DNA of 64,000 bases from Pseudoalteromonas luteoviolacea B = ATCC 29581 (lineage in GTDB: Bacteria > Pseudomonadota > Gammaproteobacteria > Enterobacterales > Alteromonadaceae), in assembly GCA_000333235.1 (NCBI GenBank), contig CAPN01000020.1:1-64000 (forward strand), read 5' to 3'. The notes under the pieces are model-generated. The model saw nothing but the letters and a program-made list of their open reading frames with translations, was not told the DNA's origin and did no database searches. Both the position numbers and the translations under genes were made by a program. Below, in pieces: positions 35,566-47,311 of the stretch. How positions within the stretch are numbered: the first letter of the stretch is position 1; each line of letters begins with the position of its first letter.

Positions 35566-36825
35566 CTAAGATGGCTTTCGCTTTTGAAAAATGATTGGGT
35601 AATATTTTTCTGAAAACAGCGCGTTTAATGAAAAATACAACACGGAACTGACTAACGTCGCGCTCGCCGCGCCAAATAATCCATACAATGGAATTAACCA
35701 ATAATTTAAGACAATATTGACTAACCCGGTAAATACATTCAATGCTGCTAGCATCGCCGTTTTCTTATAAATATTTAATCCGGGGAAAAACGCATAACCT
35801 GCTTGGATCACAACGGCTAGCGCCAACACCGGAAGCAACACATAGACCCGTTCAAACCCTTCCCCAACCAATAATAAAATCAAGGGTTCAGCAATGAAAT
35901 ACAGCACAGCAACACCGCCTAAACTCAGCACCACATAGCCTTTCAAAAGTTGCAGCAACTTAGTGCGCGTGGTCGGATCCTGATGGTTACTATAAACAAG
36001 TGGCGCTAAGGCACTTTGAATACCAACCATGATTAAAGTTAATACAGACGCAAAGCGGGCAGCGACACCATATTCACCTAAATCGGCCAATGACATCATT
36101 TCTTTGATCATGACTTTGTCGATTAACGTCGCGGTAAGCACACCTAAACTCGATAATACTAATGGTGACGAAAACGCCAACATCTCTTTTAGTCGGGTTA
36201 AACTAGGGCGATACTTAAACACGCTCGCTAAACTTAAGCAGTTCACCAATCCAACACTCAGTTGACCGATTGCTAAGCCGGCAAGCAGCCCCACTACGCC
36301 CAATTTAAAATGCGCGATTGCTACCCAACTTAACATAGCCGTCAGTAAGGCGCTAATGCACGCCGCGACTGTTGAGCCTTTTGAATTAAACTGAGCTCGT
36401 TGGAAAATCAATGTGATATAAAGCAAGCTCATGGCAAAGTAAGCTAAAAACGTCCACTGCAATAAATTACTTGCATGGGACGTCCCCTCAAAAAGCAACG
36501 CTTCGATGCGCGATACATTGCTAAACACAATGACACTGACTAAGACATACGCGGCCATTACAAACCAAAACGCACTAGCCATATATTGGTTTTGTTTGTT
36601 TAGGTCGTCTTTGTATTCGGGTACAAAGCGGTACACCGCTTGTGTCACTTCCATCGAGATAATCACAGAGAAAAACGTGCCTATCGTCAGAATGTAGTCG
36701 AATAGACCAAATTCTTCTTTCGACAAATACGCCAGATAGACAGGCAACATTATGAAGCCAATCCCTTTCGTTAAGAGACCGGCTATCGTGTATAAGAATG
36801 AATCTTGTAAAAAGCGTTTAATCAT
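35566..36825 (-). CDS. wzx: Wzx-type oligosaccharide flippase (copy 1)
   Basis: A 419-aa membrane protein with about 12-14 helices. The N-terminal FLQDSFLYTIAGLLTKGIGFIMLPVYL and LFDYILTIG segments are typical of MATE/Wzx flippases (PST family). It should translocate undecaprenyl-linked repeat units to the periplasm. I place the start at ATG 36825, which overlaps the stop of asnB by one base (TAATG). The upstream alternative at 36852 would overlap asnB by 28 bases. Coupled expression with asnB is likely. Confidence 0.9.
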   Translation of the reverse strand: MIKRFLQDSFLYTIAGLLTKGIGFIMLPVYLAYLSKEEFGLFDYILTIGTFFSVIISMEVTQAVYRFVPEYKDDLNKQNQYMASAFWFVMAAYVLVSVIVFSNVSRIEALLFEGTSHASNLLQWTFLAYFAMSLLYITLIFQRAQFNSKGSTVAACISALLTAMLSWVAIAHFKLGVVGLLAGLAIGQLSVGLVNCLSLASVFKYRPSLTRLKEMLAFSSPLVLSSLGVLTATLIDKVMIKEMMSLADLGEYGVAARFASVLTLIMVGIQSALAPLVYSNHQDPTTRTKLLQLLKGYVVLSLGGVAVLYFIAEPLILLLVGEGFERVYVLLPVLALAVVIQAGYAFFPGLNIYKKTAMLAALNVFTGLVNIVLNYWLIPLYGLFGAASATLVSSVLYFSLNALFSEKYYPIIFQKRKPS

Positions 36826-38717
36826 TATTTTTGCGTGTAATGGGCAAACCAACGAACAAAGTTAACCCAACGCCAAACTTGCCAAGTAAACGGCTTTTGA
36901 CCCGACATGATGGCATCAAAATCAGCCAACAAGAGGTTTTTATCAATAAATGGAATGGGTTGACTGTCTTCAAGCCATGTACGCAATGTCGGTGCTATTT
37001 TCTTAAGCCAAATTTCCTCAGGCGTTGCAAAACCAATTTTGTCTTTTCGATCCAAAATAGCATCAGGCACAATACCACGCATTGCATCACGGAAAATATG
37101 CTTAGACGCGCCTTGTTGTGAAACCAGGTATGACTCAGGTAACGAAAGTGCAAGGTTCGCCATGTTTGGCGTTAAGAATGGCACTCGGCTTTCGACCGAA
37201 AAACGCATTGAATTTCGATCACCGTGACGCAGTAGCTTAGTTAAGCCTTTGCGTTGAATTTCATGCTCTAACTCTTCAATTAGACGGCGGCCTTTGTTTT
37301 CTACCTGTTGTGGCAAACGCTTAAACACAAAGGAAACGTCTTTTTGGGCAAAAAAGTCTTTATCGATCCAAGCTGGGAAACTGGGTAAATTTACCTTGGC
37401 TTTTAATTTGGCGCGTGCAAATTCGGGTAAAACATTGCCCCCTAAACACATCAATGCTTCTTTTTTAGAGCGACCCGGCCACTGGCTCCAATTCAATGCG
37501 AATTGTGCGGCGTTAATTAGCTGGCCTTTTTCGACCAAGCTTTGAATTCGGTAATAAGGGTAACCATTGTAACCTGCAAAAAGCTCATCTGCGCCCTGCC
37601 CATCGAGTGTCACGGTTACGCCATTTTCTTTCGCTAATTTAAAGACTTTGTATTGCGCGTAAATACTCGTACTGCCAAAAGGCTCACCTTGTGAAATAAT
37701 TAAATCATCTAAATCACTCAGCAACTCTTCTGGTGTCGCCTTGGTCTTATAACTTTTGGCAGACACGTGGTTATTGACTAAATCGACCCACTTTTCTTCC
37801 GACAAACGTTCGTCACCTGCGATGTAGCTAAAGGTGTTAATTTCAATGTCGGGTTCAACATGACGCATTGAACAAACCACCGCCGATGAATCAATACCAC
37901 CTGATAATGCCGCACCTAATGGCACATCACTGCGCAATTGAAAGCGAATGTCTTCTAAAAACTGTGAGCGAACTTTTTCAACGGCATCTTGGTACGAAAG
38001 TGCCGCGTTTTCTTGCGTATTCGCACTCCACCACTGTACAGGCACCGATGGGGTCAGAGTCGTTAGGTCGACTTTTAATAAGTGTCCAGGTGGTAAATGA
38101 AATACGTTGTCATAAAACGATTTATCGCCTGTATCATAATCACCGAAAACAAGATAATCGTAAACGCGTTGATAATTTAAATCCGGTTTATCATCTAACA
38201 ATTCGAGCAACGCATTGACATCAGACGCATAACGAAAGCCATTGCTTTTAGTAGGTGAGTAAAAAAATGGCTTAATACCAAATGGATCGCGAACACACGT
38301 TAGTGTTTGTGCTGCTTTATCAAGCACAACAAAAGCAAACATTCCGTTTAACTTTGGCAAACAGGCTTCTTGCCATTGTTGCCATGCACAAACCAAAACC
38401 TCAGTATCACTTTGTGTTTTAAACTCCCAACCTAATGCTTGAAGTTCAACTTTTAATTCTTTGTAATTATAAATTTCGCCATTGAACACGATGGAATATT
38501 TACCATCATGGGAATGCATCGGTTGATGCCCACCCGAAGAGGTATCAATGATCGATAGGCGGGTATGACCAAACAGCACCGTTGCGTGTTCTTGTTCGAA
38601 AAGTTCAAAGCCACGATCATCAGGCCCACGAAGTTGCAATTTCTCAAGACCGTTTTGTATTTTTTGTTCAAAGTCTTGTGGTTGCTTGGCCCAAACACCA
38701 CCTAAAATGCCACACAT
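36825..38717 (-). CDS. asnB: Asparagine synthase-like glutamine amidotransferase
   Basis: The 630-aa protein has an N-terminal glutaminase domain with catalytic Cys2 (MCGILGGVW), LFGHTRLSIID and VFNGEIYNYKEL. The synthase domain has the ATP pyrophosphatase loop GAALSGGIDSSAVV and GQGADELFAGYNGYPYY. In O-antigen and capsule loci such AsnB paralogues (for example WbpS) are thought to amidate the carboxyl of uronic acids. The neighbouring genes make UDP-GlcNAc3NAcA, so amidation of that sugar is the most likely job. A perfect 13-pair hairpin upstream separates it from the wbpE gene. Confidence 0.92.
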   Translation of the reverse strand: MCGILGGVWAKQPQDFEQKIQNGLEKLQLRGPDDRGFELFEQEHATVLFGHTRLSIIDTSSGGHQPMHSHDGKYSIVFNGEIYNYKELKVELQALGWEFKTQSDTEVLVCAWQQWQEACLPKLNGMFAFVVLDKAAQTLTCVRDPFGIKPFFYSPTKSNGFRYASDVNALLELLDDKPDLNYQRVYDYLVFGDYDTGDKSFYDNVFHLPPGHLLKVDLTTLTPSVPVQWWSANTQENAALSYQDAVEKVRSQFLEDIRFQLRSDVPLGAALSGGIDSSAVVCSMRHVEPDIEINTFSYIAGDERLSEEKWVDLVNNHVSAKSYKTKATPEELLSDLDDLIISQGEPFGSTSIYAQYKVFKLAKENGVTVTLDGQGADELFAGYNGYPYYRIQSLVEKGQLINAAQFALNWSQWPGRSKKEALMCLGGNVLPEFARAKLKAKVNLPSFPAWIDKDFFAQKDVSFVFKRLPQQVENKGRRLIEELEHEIQRKGLTKLLRHGDRNSMRFSVESRVPFLTPNMANLALSLPESYLVSQQGASKHIFRDAMRGIVPDAILDRKDKIGFATPEEIWLKKIAPTLRTWLEDSQPIPFIDKNLLLADFDAIMSGQKPFTWQVWRWVNFVRWFAHYTQK

Positions 38718-38748
38718 GCAAAACTCCTAGCGCACTGAGTTTATAAAC

Positions 38749-38777
38749 ACAAAACGAAGTGATGCACTTCGTTTTGT
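38749..38777 (-). terminator. Hairpin after wbpE, probable terminator
   Basis: A perfect 13-pair stem ACAAAACGAAGTG/CACTTCGTTTTGT (38749-38761 and 38765-38777) has a three-base loop and lies between wbpE and asnB. On the minus strand it is followed by TTTGTGTTTATAA. A second dyad CACTGAGT/ACTCAGTG (38733-38740 and 38791-38798) flanks it, giving a nested cruciform. It probably ends the tviB-wbpBDE transcript at least partly, although no clear asnB promoter is visible in the 40 bases that follow. Confidence 0.7.
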
Positions 38778-38838
38778 TATCCAACCGATCACTCAGTGTT
38801 ATTACACCAACCTACTGTGATCTTTATGTTATTAATGG

Positions 38839-39909
38839 TTATTTCGGTAAATACCCGTGCATTGGCAAGCTAAATACGCTACGCGCTAATCGCTCTGCCA
38901 CTGGGAAATCTCCTAATTGATAACCTAAATCCTTAAAAGCCGTTTGCTCATGCATACAGGTACCATAGTAAATCATGGTAGGAATGCCTTGCGCTTTATA
39001 ACGTGCCATCGCCGCATCACGGTCATCGCACTGCAGCGTATATTGCGCCCATGAACTCACATAGCCCTCTGGTACAACTGGCGTTTTATACGTACCTTGT
39101 AACTCTGCTTGATATTTTTCAGCAGCAACATTGCGGCTCACCATTTCTGTTGGAAATTCAGCAAGTTTTTCTATCAGTACCGCCGCTTGGATGGTATCTA
39201 AGCGACTGTTCATACCAATGCGGATGTTGTCGTATTTATCTTTACCCTTCCCATGTACACGCAGCGACTTTAACAGCGCGGCATATTCATCATTGTTGGT
39301 AAAAATAGCACCACCGTCACCGTAACAACCGAGCGGTTTTGCAGGGAAAAAGCTGGTAGTCGCAATGTCACCAAATGAACCTGCGCGTTTGCCGTTTATC
39401 TCACCGCCAAAGCCTTGTGCAGCGTCTTCAACCAACTTGAGGTTATACTTGTCGGCAATTTTCTGCAGTTCAGGGTAATTGGCCGGTAAACCGAATAAAT
39501 CCACCGCGATAATGGCTTTTGGTGTCAGTTTGCCTTCTGCAATCACCTTTTGAATTTGCGTTTCTAAATCAACTGGGCAAATGTTAAATGTGTTTTCGTC
39601 TGAATCCACAAACACAGGGGTTGCACCTTCAAACGCGACCACTTCAGCTGTCGCAAAAAACGTAAAGGTTGGGCAAAAGACTGCATCACCAGGTTGAATG
39701 TTTAGAACCATCATGACCAACGTTAAGGCATCGGTGCCATTGGCACAGGTAATGGCGTGCTTTACCCCAACATAGTCGGCAAGCTTGTCTTCTAACTCTT
39801 GCACTTCCGGGCCCATAATGTAATGGCCGTGGTCAAGAACCGCCTGAATACGCGTATCAATTTTAGTTTTTAAATGTTGATATTGCGCTGCTAAATCAAT
39901 AAATTGCAT
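38839..39909 (-). CDS. wbpE: UDP-2-acetamido-2-deoxy-3-oxo-glucuronate aminotransferase
   Basis: WbpE adds the 3-amino group with PLP and glutamate. From ATG 39909 the protein is 356 aa, equal to Pseudomonas WbpE, and nearly every block matches: MQFIDLAAQYQHLK, GHYIMGPEVQELE, CANGTDALTLV, VEDAAQGFGGEINGKRAG, the PLP lysine in SFFPAKPLGCYGDGGAI, and RVHGKGKDKYDNIRIGMNSRLD. An upstream TTG start would run into wbpD. It is the last gene of the tviB-wbpB-wbpD-wbpE set. Confidence 0.95.
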   Translation of the reverse strand: MQFIDLAAQYQHLKTKIDTRIQAVLDHGHYIMGPEVQELEDKLADYVGVKHAITCANGTDALTLVMMVLNIQPGDAVFCPTFTFFATAEVVAFEGATPVFVDSDENTFNICPVDLETQIQKVIAEGKLTPKAIIAVDLFGLPANYPELQKIADKYNLKLVEDAAQGFGGEINGKRAGSFGDIATTSFFPAKPLGCYGDGGAIFTNNDEYAALLKSLRVHGKGKDKYDNIRIGMNSRLDTIQAAVLIEKLAEFPTEMVSRNVAAEKYQAELQGTYKTPVVPEGYVSSWAQYTLQCDDRDAAMARYKAQGIPTMIYYGTCMHEQTAFKDLGYQLGDFPVAERLARSVFSLPMHGYLPK

Positions 39910-39922
39910 TTTTAAAAGACCC

Positions 39923-40504
39923 TTACTTCGCAACCAATTCTAACGCACCACCGCGTAATACATAGGTATCACCCGTATGTGGGCAAACCGCCTCTGCATC
40001 ACCGTCTAAAGGTAGCGCGAGTTGTTCGCCATATTTGCTGATCCAACCAATTTGTTTTGCAGGCACGCCAACCATTAAGGCAAACGGCTTCACGTCTTTA
40101 TTAATTACCGCGCCGGCACCGACTAGCGCGTATTCGCCAATGGTCACACCGCACACAATCGTGCAGTTTGCGCCAAGCGTCGCACCACGTTTTACTCGGG
40201 TATCACGATATTCGGTTTTGCGTTCAATGAACGAGCGAGGGTTGTAGACGTTGGTGAACACCATACTAGGTCCACAGAACACATCGTCTTCAATGTAGAC
40301 GTTGTCGTAAACCGACACGTTATTTTGAATTTTTACGTTGTTGCCAATTTCTACGCGATTGCCCACAAACACGTTTTGCCCAAGTGAACAGCCTGCACCA
40401 ATTTTTGCACCGCCACACACATGAACAAAGTGCCACACCCGCGTGTTAGCACCAATTTGAGCGCCATCGTCAACAATGGCACTCGAATGCACTTGATAAT
40501 TCAT
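39923..40504 (-). CDS. wbpD: UDP-2-acetamido-3-amino-glucuronate N-acetyltransferase
   Basis: WbpD acetylates the 3-amino group to give UDP-GlcNAc3NAcA. The 193-aa protein is a left-handed beta-helix built from hexapeptide repeats: [54 protein letters not shown] and [33 protein letters not shown] 40504 is used; a TTG codon directly upstream is possible. It starts three bases after the wbpB stop and ends 13 bases before wbpE. Confidence 0.95.
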   Translation of the reverse strand: MNYQVHSSAIVDDGAQIGANTRVWHFVHVCGGAKIGAGCSLGQNVFVGNRVEIGNNVKIQNNVSVYDNVYIEDDVFCGPSMVFTNVYNPRSFIERKTEYRDTRVKRGATLGANCTIVCGVTIGEYALVGAGAVINKDVKPFALMVGVPAKQIGWISKYGEQLALPLDGDAEAVCPHTGDTYVLRGGALELVAK

Positions 40505-40507
40505 CAA

Positions 40508-42764
<2,257 letters not shown>

Positions 42765-43228
42765 GCTTACCTACTTTAACAACTATTCTGACAGTGATTG
42801 AGCCTAACAAAGCCACCACCACTTTTGCGTTTACACACTTATGCGACCAGACTACACGAAATTAAATGAATCCCCAATGATTACTCGTCGGTAGTGCAAA
42901 TAAAATTCAATCAAATTTACGGCAAAAACGCCGACCACTTGCTACCTAATTACAACAGGTAAATCAGGCACTAAAGTTAACTTTAGCAAGAACCAAAAAT
43001 AACCGTTTCTTTGCGAATAAAGTCTGCTCTAAATCGACCGCGCAGTATACCAGTTTTTCTGCTTTGTAGTAACTCCACACATAAAAAACTTAATTTCGGG
43101 CTAAAAGTCCTGTTTTCGGCGTTTATATATCGGTATCATGAGCAGTTATTTTAGATACATTTGATGTTGTTTGGCCTTAGCAAAAACAAAATCAAATTTG
43201 TATAGGTAGGGTACACGCGGACAACTCA
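42765..43228. other. Divergent intergenic region, tviB operon and plus-strand glycosyltransferase
   Basis: This 464-bp AT-rich stretch lies between the divergent starts of tviB (minus) and the first plus-strand glycosyltransferase. It holds no gene, no REP copy and no full ops element. The minus-strand sequence TTAGGTAGCAAG near 42950 shares only a half-site with ops. TATCAT and several TATA-like hexamers are present but none has a convincing -35 partner. Both promoters should lie here. Confidence 0.4.
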
Positions 43229-44293
43229 ATGAAAATTGCGTACATATTAAGTCACAATATCGATAGTAATGATGGTGTCGTAAAAAAAATATACGACCAA
43301 ATTAACGCTTGGCAACGTACAGGTCACCAAGTTGAGGTATTTACCCTATGCAAAGGCGGTAACAAAAGCCTGTTAACGTCCCGAGTTTACCCTTTTCAAG
43401 GGGCGATAAAGAGTCGACTTTTTGCCAACCAATCTCTCATTCAAGACGTCGATACGTTTGCCCCAGACATTGTTTATTTCCGCTATGACTTTTGGAACGC
43501 AAGTGTTTACAAGCTGGCAGCCAAATACCCTTTAGTAGTCGAATCCAACACCGCAAGTCTATTTGAAGCGTCGTTACAATTAAAAACAGAAAAAAGTATA
43601 AAAGCGCTATTACGATACACCTCACTGATTGCTTTCCATCGTCTTTTCGAAACACGTATAAAAGGTGTGGTTTCGGTAACGAGCGAGTTGTTTGATTTAG
43701 AATACAAAGGCAAAACCATTCCTAATGTGACCATTACGAACTCGGTCAATTTAGAAAACTATCGTCCACTTAAATCCGTTGACGCGAATGCAAAAACGTC
43801 GCTCTGCTTTTTAGGATCTCCCAATCAGGCATGGCACGGCCTCGATATCATCGAAAAACTTGCAAAAGCGCTACCCGATTATCATTTCCATATTATTGGC
43901 GATAAAGGCAGTAATACCAACAATGTCACGTATCATGGCTTTCTAAACAAAGACGCCTATAACACCATTTTGGCGACTTGCCATATCGCGATTGGAACAC
44001 TGGCACTGCATCGCAAAGGCATGACACAAGCTTGCCCATTAAAAGTAAGGGAATATCTATTAGCTGGCTTCCCTGTTATTCTTGGCTACGACGACGTGAT
44101 CAATGATAATAAGCCAACTTGGTGTTTTGAATTGAACGATCTTAATGAAAACAGCATCAAAGCATTGTCGGCATTTGTCGAAAAGCAAAAATGTGTAATT
44201 GTTCCAAAAGAGCAACTCGCATGTATCGACATTCAAACCAACGAACAAAAACGACTCGAATTTTTACAACAGGTTTACGCTTTAAATGAATAA
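43229..44293 (+). CDS. Glycosyltransferase family 4
   Basis: A 354-aa GT-B protein. It starts KIAYILSHNIDSNDGVVKKIYDQINAWQ, the usual glycine/asparagine-rich acceptor loop, and has FLGSPNQAWHGLDIIEKLA and a C-terminal CPLKVREYLLAGFPVILG where the donor-binding helix of GT4 lies (the usual E is replaced by KVREYL). It starts a three-gene plus-strand group inside an otherwise minus-strand region and overlaps the next gene by eight bases. Confidence 0.82.
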   Translation: MKIAYILSHNIDSNDGVVKKIYDQINAWQRTGHQVEVFTLCKGGNKSLLTSRVYPFQGAIKSRLFANQSLIQDVDTFAPDIVYFRYDFWNASVYKLAAKYPLVVESNTASLFEASLQLKTEKSIKALLRYTSLIAFHRLFETRIKGVVSVTSELFDLEYKGKTIPNVTITNSVNLENYRPLKSVDANAKTSLCFLGSPNQAWHGLDIIEKLAKALPDYHFHIIGDKGSNTNNVTYHGFLNKDAYNTILATCHIAIGTLALHRKGMTQACPLKVREYLLAGFPVILGYDDVINDNKPTWCFELNDLNENSIKALSAFVEKQKCVIVPKEQLACIDIQTNEQKRLEFLQQVYALNE

Positions 44294-45368
44294 GAAAGTC
44301 ATACTGATAAAATCGTTAAACGGTGGCGGAGCAGAGCGTATCCTTCTCAATTTTGCTAACGTATTTAACGAACGCTTCGGCGAAGACAATTTGCGTATTG
44401 TAAGCCTTCTTGAAGAAGGGGAATTGTTAAATCAGGCACTGCCAAGTAACATCGAATTTGTTTACACCCCCACTTCTCGATTACATAAATACTGGTGTCT
44501 GATTAAACTCGTGCTATTTCGAAAACAAATCGCCAAACAATTTTGCCAAGAGCAAGAAGATTACGAGCTGATTTCGTTTTTAGAGGGATGGTCCGATTTA
44601 ATTATTCACGCATTGCCAAGTGACCCTCACTGCAAAAGGATCAGTTGGTTACACTGTGGTTTTGATCTTTATAAAAAGTGGAATCCTGTCCATCGCTTTT
44701 TCTTGAAATACGGCACACAATCGAATGTTGTGAACTGTGTATCGAACTACGTCAAAAACTCGATCCCTGAAATCGAGAACACCAGAACGGTTTATAACTT
44801 TATTGATATCGATTACATTCAAACGAAAGCGGTAGAAGAGCCGCTCGACGACGAAATGTTTTTAGATAAATCGAAAAAACACCTCGTCGCAGTTGGCCGT
44901 ATGGTATATCAGAAAAACTTTGAATTTTTATTACGTGCTTTTAAAGCGTTCACACAACACAATCCAGACGCCGTTTTACACTTACTTGGCGATGGTGAAC
45001 TGCGTACGTCATTGGAAGCGTTAACTCAAAAGCTCGGTTTAACAAACTCTGTTAATTTTGTCGGTTTCGTCGACAATCCTTATAAGTACATTAAAAATGC
45101 TGATTTAGTGTGCATGACGTCTCATTTTGAGGGCTTGCCAACCGTGGTAATTGAGTCTGCTATTTTAGGCACTCCTGTTATTGCTACGCAATGCGGTGCG
45201 CAAGAATTATTGACGCTGTTTGGCTATCCCGATGAAATTGAGTTCGACGAAGCCACTTATGCAAAGGCAATTGATAAAACTCTATCAACTGAATACCCTC
45301 CACTTGAACGTAAATTGTTTGAAAAGCATTTTTCATTTGATAATTTCTTATCAAACATGAGTGTATAA
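44286..45368 (+). CDS. Glycosyltransferase family 4
   Basis: A 360-aa GT-B enzyme. The N-terminal KSLNGGGAERILLNFANVF is a hallmark of GT4 proteins. The C-terminal domain has AVGRMVYQKNFEFLLRAF (donor loop), LLGDGELRTSLEAL, and the EX7E-type motif TSHFEGLPTVVIESAILGTPVIA. Specificity is unknown. Its stop overlaps the start of the acetyltransferase by eight bases. Confidence 0.9.
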   Translation: MNKKVILIKSLNGGGAERILLNFANVFNERFGEDNLRIVSLLEEGELLNQALPSNIEFVYTPTSRLHKYWCLIKLVLFRKQIAKQFCQEQEDYELISFLEGWSDLIIHALPSDPHCKRISWLHCGFDLYKKWNPVHRFFLKYGTQSNVVNCVSNYVKNSIPEIENTRTVYNFIDIDYIQTKAVEEPLDDEMFLDKSKKHLVAVGRMVYQKNFEFLLRAFKAFTQHNPDAVLHLLGDGELRTSLEALTQKLGLTNSVNFVGFVDNPYKYIKNADLVCMTSHFEGLPTVVIESAILGTPVIATQCGAQELLTLFGYPDEIEFDEATYAKAIDKTLSTEYPPLERKLFEKHFSFDNFLSNMSV

Positions 45369-46032
45369 GTATATTGGCATGCTAAAAAACAGAAAAATTA
45401 GATTACTCCTCGCGCATTTCATTGCCAGACTTCCGTTCAATGGCGCAAGATGCGCAGGGTATCGATGGTTTCTGGGTTATACGATCACCGCTTCTAAAAT
45501 AGGTTGGGGTTCGGTGATTGCGGTAGACAGTGCGAAGCTCGAACGATGCTCGATTGGTCGAAAAAATCGTTTTATCGGCCCGATGAGCGTCTCGATTTTG
45601 GAAGGCGCAACCATCGATAAAAACAACTTTTTCGAATGTGGGTGGTGGATCACCGAGCCTTCTCAACAAAGCGAGCGCTACACGCGCACCCTGTCTCTAG
45701 GTAAACGCACGCTAGTCACTTCAGAGCATTATTTCGATGTCGTTGGCACCATTACACTTGGCGATGATTCTTGGATTGCGGGCGTAGGATCACAATTTTG
45801 GACTCATGGTGCAGGCTCACCTAAATCAAGTATCCATATTGGTGAACAATGCTATATCGGCAGTGCAGTACGATTTTCGCCAGGTACTGCGATAGGTGAT
45901 CGCTGCCTAGTGGCAATGGGAAGCGTGGTGACCAAAGCGTTTAGCCAATCTCATTGTGTTATTTCAGGCGTTCCCGCCTCTATAAAGAAAGAACAATACG
46001 ACTGGAAAACTCAGCAAACGCACGGCGAATAA
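45361..46032 (+). CDS. Hexapeptide-repeat acyltransferase (O-acetyltransferase type)
   Basis: A 223-aa left-handed beta-helix acyltransferase, with repeats such as ITLGDDSWIAGVG, IHIGEQCYIGSAVRFSPGTAIGDRCLVAMGSVV and the end block GVPASIKK. These enzymes usually acetylate a sugar hydroxyl or amine with acetyl-CoA. The start is either GTG 45361, coupled to the previous gene, or ATG 45379; neither has a strong ribosome site. It closes the plus-strand group and is convergent with the second wzy. Confidence 0.82.
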   Translation: MYKYIGMLKNRKIRLLLAHFIARLPFNGARCAGYRWFLGYTITASKIGWGSVIAVDSAKLERCSIGRKNRFIGPMSVSILEGATIDKNNFFECGWWITEPSQQSERYTRTLSLGKRTLVTSEHYFDVVGTITLGDDSWIAGVGSQFWTHGAGSPKSSIHIGEQCYIGSAVRFSPGTAIGDRCLVAMGSVVTKAFSQSHCVISGVPASIKKEQYDWKTQQTHGE

Positions 46033-46108
46033 ACATCATTTTATTTGAGGTGCTTGGTTCGTTGGTGTTTCTAACTTATTAATCAAGTGGTTGCTTTTGG
46101 TTATGCTG

Positions 46109-47272
46109 CTAGGTGGCCGCTCTTACTTCATCCGGCTTTTGCTTTTTCAAAAACTCAATAAAACTGAGTTTGTCAGCATACGGTGCTGCAACCAAAATAA
46201 TTAAGCCTACCAAAGCATACACACTGTTTAATGAACTTACCGATAAACCATTTAAGAAAAGAACAGCTAAAACACCCACTCTCGCACGTGGAGGGACAAA
46301 ACTTCTTTTCATAAGTAGATTGGTTGCCCAAAACAAGAAAAACAATCCTATAAATCCATGATCGTGTACAACGCGCATGATAAACGAATGCAATATCACA
46401 GAATAACAAATGGCTGGATCTTTGGCACTGAACAACTCTTTATAATAGTTCATGCGCTGACAAACTACGTCAGGTAACTCTGTAAGTGGTGGTGCACCAA
46501 CTAAGTAATCGAAAAAGGTCCATTCACGCATTGCGATCAGTAAACCTTGGAAAAAAACCACTCGGTCTATCGAATTGAGGTTTCCATCTGAGAGCCTACT
46601 AATGAAAACCGCAACAACTCCCACCCCAATAATGCCAAGTATTCCTAATTTAAGTAGCGTTTTCCAATCGAACTGACGGATCAATAAAATACTCATTACC
46701 GCGAAATAAGAAACAACGCCTGAACGCGAACCAGATAAGAAAATAACGGCAGTAAGTAAAAGCCATTGCTTGAGAGAGAGCTCTCCTTGTAGTGCCCATA
46801 CGGTAAGTGCCCAAAACAACACTAACATGATTTCAAAGTTGTTTTCGGCAAATACACCCGGTCTAAAACCATCACCTATCGCTATCCAAATCACGTACTT
46901 CATTAGAAATAAAATTAGGATAAAATCAAATGCGCTAATTAACGTTTCGCGATTAAATAAGACTTTGTTACCAGTAAAGAAACTCAAAAAAATAAGGTAA
47001 ACAAATGCTTTAAACGCCAGTAAATAGTCAACGGGGTGAGTACCATTTTGTAGCGCAACAACCAAAGTATACCCTATGTATACGCTGCTAAGGGCAATAA
47101 TAGCCCAAGCAGACAAAGGCATACGCTTTGCAACTAAGCCTATACTTAAGAGCACCATCAGTTCGAATAATGCGTTGGTTGGCAGCAAGTTGTAATTAAA
47201 CGTACTTTTATAAGAAATAAAGCTGACTAATAACATTATAGAAAAAAACACTATATACGTGTATCTAACCAT
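46109..47272 (-). CDS. wzy: O-antigen polymerase, Wzy-like (second copy)
   Basis: A 387-aa protein with about 11 membrane helices and a large periplasmic loop around residues 235-310 (VVFFQGLLIAMREWTFFDYL region), the Wzy_C/O-antigen-ligase-like layout. The gene context (WecG/TagA-type and GT2 transferases upstream, Wzx genes nearby) supports a polymerase for a second glycan. An O-antigen ligase (WaaL) is possible by topology, but the position inside a repeat-unit locus favours Wzy. Convergent with the acyltransferase gene. Confidence 0.75.
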   Translation of the reverse strand: MVRYTYIVFFSIMLLVSFISYKSTFNYNLLPTNALFELMVLLSIGLVAKRMPLSAWAIIALSSVYIGYTLVVALQNGTHPVDYLLAFKAFVYLIFLSFFTGNKVLFNRETLISAFDFILILFLMKYVIWIAIGDGFRPGVFAENNFEIMLVLFWALTVWALQGELSLKQWLLLTAVIFLSGSRSGVVSYFAVMSILLIRQFDWKTLLKLGILGIIGVGVVAVFISRLSDGNLNSIDRVVFFQGLLIAMREWTFFDYLVGAPPLTELPDVVCQRMNYYKELFSAKDPAICYSVILHSFIMRVVHDHGFIGLFFLFWATNLLMKRSFVPPRARVGVLAVLFLNGLSVSSLNSVYALVGLIILVAAPYADKLSFIEFLKKQKPDEVRAAT

Positions 47273-47311
47273 GCCGTAACCCTGCCCTAGCTCTTAATTG
47301 AGTGAATGCGA

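Noticed and set aside
42940-42965. Possible second ops element upstream of tviB (GGTAGCAAG)
   Set aside because: Only half of the ops core is kept (GGC is replaced by TTA and the end differs), so RfaH recruitment there is not supported.
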